From the NCBI RefSeq assembly GCF_039536205.1, contig NZ_BAAAYL010000001.1:2170001-2234000 (forward strand): 64,000 bases of DNA, read 5' to 3'. The notes under the pieces were generated by a model. The model saw only the letters and a list, made by a program, of their open reading frames with translations, had not been told where the DNA came from and did no database searches. This document shows, piece by piece, positions 59,574 through 64,000 of the stretch. Source of the DNA: Streptomyces sannanensis. Lineage in GTDB: Bacteria > Actinomycetota > Actinomycetes > Streptomycetales > Streptomycetaceae. A program made the translations under genes and the position numbers. The number at the start of each line of letters is the position of its first letter. Position 1 is the stretch's first letter.

Positions 59574-61586
59574 TCAGCGTTTGATGCGTCCGCGTACGGC
59601 AAGGACGGCCAGGGCGAGCAGAGTGGGTTCGAGGAGCCGAGAGGCCATCTCGATATAGGTACCGGCAGTGGTGAGGTTCTGGCCCGAGGAGCGGAAGACC
59701 ACCGAATTGACGGCGACGCGGGTCGCCTTCTCGGCGCGCTTCCAGGTCATGCGCTGATGCCAACCGCCATTCAAGGCGGGGTCGGGGGCTTTGGTCTTGA
59801 GGGCGATCCTGCCGTGAGTGAGAGTTCCGGTAGTGGCGGGATCGGGGTCATGAGTGGGCAGACCGAAGCCCATGAGGAGCAGCACAGTCAGGGACATGGC
59901 GGTAAGCAGCCAGGCGAGCGCACGGGAGGAGCGCAGGCCGTAGCCGGAGAGCAGCCAGTAGCCCCACAGCAGGCCGCGCTCACTGCGCGAGGTACCGGTG
60001 CGGTCGTGGCGGCGCATCTCCATCTCGCCGTAGTAGAAGTCGGCGGCGCCGGGCTCGTTCTTGCCGTCCTCGAAGGCCTTGCGTAGCTGCCGGTAGAGCG
60101 CGGCCACGTCCTCCGGGTCAGGGGTGAGACCGGGGTCGGGGTGGTGCGGTCCGGTGCGCCAGTGCCGGGGTGAGGGTTCCAGGCCCGGGGGCGGGGCGGG
60201 CTGGCCGACGCTCTGCGCGCGCCAGTGGTGTTCCTCGGCCAGGGTGCGCCGGCGGGTCCACCAGCAGGGCCATATGAAGTGGCGGCGGCGGAGGCCGGTG
60301 GGGGTGGGGGCGAAAGTGCAGCGGCCTTCCAGGCGGAGCTGGTCGAGGTGGAAGGCGCCGGAGAACAGGCAGTCAGTCAGGTCGGTGTCCGTCAGGACCA
60401 GGTGTGCGGCGTCCACGCCCTGGGCCGAGGCTATCCGCACCCCGGTGGGGTGGTCTGTCAGCAGGCTCTCGTCCAGCACGGTGCTGCCGGGTGTGAAGGG
60501 GGCGGGGTGGGCGGTGACCGCCACGGGGAAGGAGAGCACTGCGTGGCTGAGGTCCGTTGTGGCATAGCGCAGGCGCAGGGTCGCCGTCGACTCCCACCGA
60601 GTCCTCTCGCAGCGCAACGCACTTGCCGCAATCTCCAGCGTCACCGGCAGCTCGAACACCGCAGCGGACAAATCAATCTCCTTCGCACACACCACCGGCC
60701 CGAACTGCGTCGTCACCGCAAACCGTGCCCTGGTGAACCCGGCGTCGCCGGAGAACTGCGCCGCGTTGAACCACGCGTCACCGGAGAACTGCGCTTGGTC
60801 GAAACGGGCGGTGCCGGAGAACTGCGCCCCGCCAAACCAGGCGTTGCCGGAGAACTCTGCCGCGTCGAACCAGGCGTCGCCGGAGAACTGCGCCCTGCCA
60901 AACCGCGCGGCGCCGGAGAACTGCGCCCCGCCAAAAAGCGCGTCGCCGGAGAACTGCGCCGCGTTGAACCACGCGTCACCGGAGAACTGCGCCTCGTCGA
61001 ACCACGCGGTGCCGGAGAACTGCGCCCCGCCAAACCAGGCGTTGCCGGAGAACTGCGCCTCGTCGAACCCGGCGGTGCCGGAGAACTGTGCCCCGCCAAA
61101 CCGCGCGTTGCGGGAGAACTGCGCCTCGTCGAACCCGGCGTTGCCGGAGAACTGCGCCCCGCCAAACCAGGCGTCGCCGGAGAACTCTGCCGCGTCGAAC
61201 CAGGCGTCGCCTGAGAACTGCGCTTGGTCGAAACGGGCGGTGCCGGAGAACTGCGCCCCGCCAAACCATGCCTCGCCAGAGAACTGCGCCTCGCGGAACC
61301 GCGCGGTGCCGAGGTGGGGGTTTCCGGTGGCGGGGTCGTGGAGGGCTTGGAGGAGGGCTTGAAGGAGCCGTGCGGTGAAGGGGGTGCCGCGTTGGTCGAC
61401 GTCGCTACCGGGGGTGAGGCCGGCCAGGTAAGCGTCGCGGTCGGTGTCCTCCAGGTGGGCGAGGCATGCGGTGTGGCCAGGGACGTGGATGCCGCGGCAG
61501 CCGACGGGGTCGGTGTCGGGATCTGCGCCCTGCGCGCAGTGCGGCCAGGAAGGCGCCGAGAGAACAGGCGCTGGTGGTGTGCTCAT
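59574..61586 (-). CDS. Pentapeptide-type repeat membrane protein (channel-like)
   Basis: 670 residues from ATG 61586. Residues about 95-285 hold 17 units of an 11-residue repeat (AQFSG-xAxFxx), encoded by 33-bp units between 60730 and 61300. A second beta segment and a cytosolic linker follow. The C-terminus has two membrane helices around a pore-like loop (RALAWLLTAMSLTVLLLMGF, YIEMASRLLEPTLLALAVLA). This is the architecture of ion-channel-like pentapeptide proteins in actinobacteria. It lies in cargo island 1, behind the portal gene, and may alter the host membrane during lysogeny. Confidence 0.8.
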   Translation of the reverse strand: MSTPPAPVLSAPSWPHCAQGADPDTDPVGCRGIHVPGHTACLAHLEDTDRDAYLAGLTPGSDVDQRGTPFTARLLQALLQALHDPATGNPHLGTARFREAQFSGEAWFGGAQFSGTARFDQAQFSGDAWFDAAEFSGDAWFGGAQFSGNAGFDEAQFSRNARFGGAQFSGTAGFDEAQFSGNAWFGGAQFSGTAWFDEAQFSGDAWFNAAQFSGDALFGGAQFSGAARFGRAQFSGDAWFDAAEFSGNAWFGGAQFSGTARFDQAQFSGDAWFNAAQFSGDAGFTRARFAVTTQFGPVVCAKEIDLSAAVFELPVTLEIAASALRCERTRWESTATLRLRYATTDLSHAVLSFPVAVTAHPAPFTPGSTVLDESLLTDHPTGVRIASAQGVDAAHLVLTDTDLTDCLFSGAFHLDQLRLEGRCTFAPTPTGLRRRHFIWPCWWTRRRTLAEEHHWRAQSVGQPAPPPGLEPSPRHWRTGPHHPDPGLTPDPEDVAALYRQLRKAFEDGKNEPGAADFYYGEMEMRRHDRTGTSRSERGLLWGYWLLSGYGLRSSRALAWLLTAMSLTVLLLMGFGLPTHDPDPATTGTLTHGRIALKTKAPDPALNGGWHQRMTWKRAEKATRVAVNSVVFRSSGQNLTTAGTYIEMASRLLEPTLLALAVLAVRGRIKR

Positions 61587-61802
61587 GGGGTAGCGGCTCC
61601 GCTTATGTGTCTCTTGGCGGACGAAACAGAGGTAGGAATGGTCCGGCGGGCGTGAACAACCCAGTCGGCCCGCGATGAAGGCAGGGTGCTGCCGAAACCC
61701 TTGGACATCCCGCCCCGTTCCTGGGGGCCTCGCGCCTCCCAAATCAGTGTCAAAGTGCTGTCATTCTCATGGACGAAGCCACGTATCCATAGATGCCTTC
61801 AG

Positions 61803-63659
61803 CTACTGCTCCGGTTCAGGGTCGCTGCCACCCGCGGGGCTCCGAGGTCCAGGCAGGACCGGTACCGGCGGAATATCGGGGTCGGCCTCTGGCAGCCCCA
61901 GGTACTCGCGTACGGCCGCGTTGTCGCCGGTGGCGTCAGCGAGGCGGACCGCGGCGTCGAATGCCCTGGCTTGGATGCGCTCGATCTCCTCGGTGGCGTC
62001 TTCTATCGGATATCCGGCGTCCATGAGCATCCGTACAGCGGTCTCCAGTGACATGACGCCGGCGCCGTAGGCCTTGACGACTTCCTCGAGGATCGCGGCC
62101 CGGTCGGTGGGGGTGTGCGGGCCGAACACGATGCGGGCGGGCAGGGTCTCCCCGACCGGCCACGCGGCACCAGCCTGGTGGAGGCGGCACACCATGCGCA
62201 GGAGCACCGTGTACTTGTGGGCTCTCGCGAGCCGCATGGAGGCGACGAGGGAGTCCAGCGGCCCGAGGGCCAGGGCGAGGGCGTAGCCGGACGGCAGGGC
62301 GGTGGGGTCGAGGGTGCCGAGTCCGGCGGAGGTGAGTCGGGAGTTTCCGGCGATGCGGTCGAGCAGGTGGTCCGTGCGGGCTCGGAGCTCGGCAAGCTGG
62401 TTACTGGTGTCGAGTGCGTCCATGCGGCCGCCGTCGGCGAGCTGCCACACCTGGCCGGCGCTGACCTGTACCGGCTCGGGCTGGCCGGTGGCGCGGTTCA
62501 CCGGGAGACGGGCCCCGGCGAGGCTGATGATCGGTGTACCGGTGGTCGCTGAGGCTCCGGCGGCGTCGGTGTCGGTCGCGGCGAGTTCGTCCAGGGCCTG
62601 CATGACGTGGGCGAGGATGGGCTGGCCCCAGTGCTCCCCTGCGTCGGGGATGCTGTTGGTCACGTGGATGACCGGGATGAAGTCGCACATGAGGTCGAGC
62701 CGGTCGAGGACTTCTCCATCGGAGCGAACGCGGTAGGCGGCCTTGTCGGGCGGCAGGTTGTACACGTCGTGCCCGGCCTTGAGGTCGTCGAGGAGCCACT
62801 CGGCGTCCGACAGGTAGCAGGTAATCCCGGACGGCCGACTGGGCGCCCACGGGTAGGCGCGGGTGACGGCACCGGTGTCGGCGTCAAGCTTGTCGCCGAC
62901 GATCAGCACCGGGTCGCCGTCCGCACCGTAGATCCACTCCCGGACCGGGTGGCCGTCCTTGTTGGTGCCGGGCTTCGTGGCGGCGCCAATCGGCCCCAGT
63001 TCCCAGGTGATGCGCCGCACCCTAACCTTGGTGCCCTTCGCCCGGTCCTCGGGGAGTTCCCATGCGAGGTGAATGCGCCGCGGGAACTCGGCGCCGTCCT
63101 GCTCTCCGTCCTCTCCCCACTCGGGGAAGAAGAACCCGGGATCGTAAGTACGGAGGATCGGCCGGCCCTTCGACGGCTCCCACGCCAAGGTGTACACAGC
63201 ATCACCGGACCGTACGGCCACACGCTCGGCCTGCTGCATGCGCAGCGCCAGCAGCTCCTTCTCCGCCCAGCCGCGCAGCTGCTCCTGCAACTCGGCTGCG
63301 GCCGCGGCGCCCTCAGGAGGGTTGTCGTCGTCGGCGTGCTCGGCTCCGGGCACGGTGATGGTCTGCTCCGAGCCGAGCAGGTAGCCGAGAGCCGTGTCGA
63401 TCAGCTTGGAGGCGTCGCCGAGCTCGCGCCGGTCGGCGTGCCCTTCATCGCTGCTCGTGGCCGCGGCCAGTTGCCCGGCCTGGTTCAGGTCGTACGCGGC
63501 GGTGAGCTTGTACGAGGCGAGGCGCCGCAAGTCTTCGTCGGGCACCCACGAACCAGTGACCTCTGCGAAGGTGTTGCCGCCCGGGCGGCTCGGCTGAGCC
63601 ATGGCCGGCTTGTAGTTCAGCCAGGACCACGCATCGATGACCAGATCACGCAGACGCAC
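61803..63659 (-). CDS. Portal protein
   Basis: 618 residues from GTG 63659 with GAGGAGG upstream. SPP1-type portal features: DLRRLASYKLTAAYDLNQAG, AERVAVRSGDAVYTLAWEPS, MCDFIPVIHVTNSIPDAGEH and a long C-terminal helical part (SLETAVRMLMDAGYPIEDAT) used in DNA passage. Terminase should lie upstream, beyond the right edge. Confidence 0.88.
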   Translation of the reverse strand: MRLRDLVIDAWSWLNYKPAMAQPSRPGGNTFAEVTGSWVPDEDLRRLASYKLTAAYDLNQAGQLAAATSSDEGHADRRELGDASKLIDTALGYLLGSEQTITVPGAEHADDDNPPEGAAAAAELQEQLRGWAEKELLALRMQQAERVAVRSGDAVYTLAWEPSKGRPILRTYDPGFFFPEWGEDGEQDGAEFPRRIHLAWELPEDRAKGTKVRVRRITWELGPIGAATKPGTNKDGHPVREWIYGADGDPVLIVGDKLDADTGAVTRAYPWAPSRPSGITCYLSDAEWLLDDLKAGHDVYNLPPDKAAYRVRSDGEVLDRLDLMCDFIPVIHVTNSIPDAGEHWGQPILAHVMQALDELAATDTDAAGASATTGTPIISLAGARLPVNRATGQPEPVQVSAGQVWQLADGGRMDALDTSNQLAELRARTDHLLDRIAGNSRLTSAGLGTLDPTALPSGYALALALGPLDSLVASMRLARAHKYTVLLRMVCRLHQAGAAWPVGETLPARIVFGPHTPTDRAAILEEVVKAYGAGVMSLETAVRMLMDAGYPIEDATEEIERIQARAFDAAVRLADATGDNAAVREYLGLPEADPDIPPVPVLPGPRSPAGGSDPEPEQ

Positions 63660-63799
63660 GGGGGCCTCCTCGACAGGCCCCGCGCCCATACGAGTTCAGC
63701 GTAGACGTTCAGGACGCAACGCTAAGCACTCCGAACCTCCAGTGTCTGGCGGCACCGGGTGTGTCCAGGGGCGAAAACACAAGCAGATCCGCGACCTGC

Positions 63800-64000
63800 T
63801 CAAACCAACCATGCGACGACTGCAGCATCGTCGACTACCGCGGCGGTCGTCTTCTTGGCCGGCGGTTCTCCGGTGTCGCCAGTGAGCTCCTTGCCGAGGG
63901 TGACGGCCGCCACGACCAACGCGAGAGTCGCCACGATGAGGCTCCCGAGAGCAATCCTGTCGGCATGGCTGGCTCGGTGCCACCAAGAACCCTGCGGTAC
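63800..64000 (-). CDS. Membrane protein (N-terminus beyond window)
   Basis: 66 residues are visible, ending at TGA 63800-63802. A membrane helix (IALGSLIVATLALVVAAVTL) is followed by GKELTGDTGEPPAKKTTAAV and ends VAWLV. It lies upstream of the portal in transcription. No homology can be claimed from this piece. Confidence 0.55.
   Translation of the reverse strand, partial: VPQGSWWHRASHADRIALGSLIVATLALVVAAVTLGKELTGDTGEPPAKKTTAAVVDDAAVVAWLV

Noticed and set aside
60730..61300. 33-bp periodic repeats as a CRISPR array
   Set aside because: The whole unit repeats without unique spacers and is in frame inside the pentapeptide-type gene.

Overview
The window is high-GC actinobacterial DNA, almost certainly Streptomyces. 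The evidence is GC-rich third codon positions, frequent GTG/TTG starts, a malonyl-CoA synthetase very like MatB of S. coelicolor, an Mbl-type actin followed by a GAF sensor kinase, and an SCO2400-like zinc-ribbon protein.

Layout. (1) 1-9.7 kb is host chromosome: an NADP-dependent oxidoreductase divergent from a MarR regulator, two adjacent miniature transposable elements at the marR 3' end, a zinc-ribbon membrane protein, mbl plus an overlapping sensor kinase, a REP-like repeat field, matB, and a GNAT/MFS pair. (2) 9.7-13 kb is a decayed zone with fragments of a secreted nuclease, a GNAT enzyme, a leucine-rich-variant protein and a tyrosine integrase. It also holds an intact Phd/VapC-type toxin-antitoxin pair and the 3' half of a CAT-anticodon tRNA that looks like a prophage attachment scar. 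(3) 13-64 kb is a large siphovirus-type prophage, nearly all transcribed leftward, which continues beyond the right edge. No intact integrase or terminase is seen.

Prophage early region (13.4-29.4 kb). It holds many small genes, an adenine-methylase-like protein lacking the catalytic NPPY motif, a DUF3846-like/PP2C fusion, a RuvC-like nuclease, a C5 cytosine methylase, a WhiB-like protein, an O-like initiator carrying lambda-style iterons, a RecB-family exonuclease and a Sak4-like ATPase. Two repeated control elements organise it. One is a near-identical promoter family (TTGATCTTC, then TAARATATAAC). The other is a start-associated sequence (CCTCTTGGAGANC) directly before many start codons, usually preceded by a GC hairpin. 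A short terminator-tipped rightward transcript candidate at 29.37-29.46 kb would carry the complement of that sequence.

Prophage late region (29.4-63.7 kb). Read in the direction of transcription (right to left) it is: portal, cargo island 1, scaffold, decoration, capsid, minor head protein, cargo island 2, two duplicated head-tail adaptors, connectors, major tail protein, tail chaperones with a -1 frameshift site, tape measure, tail-tip proteins, endolysin, nuclease and holin. Cargo island 1 carries a PIN protein, a DUF6207-like protein and an 11-residue-periodic pentapeptide-type membrane protein. Cargo island 2 (45.9-53.2 kb) is the most striking part: a translationally coupled DapF-Ddl-C39 peptidase-MurF operon beside an RsbW-like ATPase, a resolvase-like protein, an XRE regulator and an HD phosphohydrolase. 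It looks like a phage-carried set for remodelling peptidoglycan precursors or making a related peptide.
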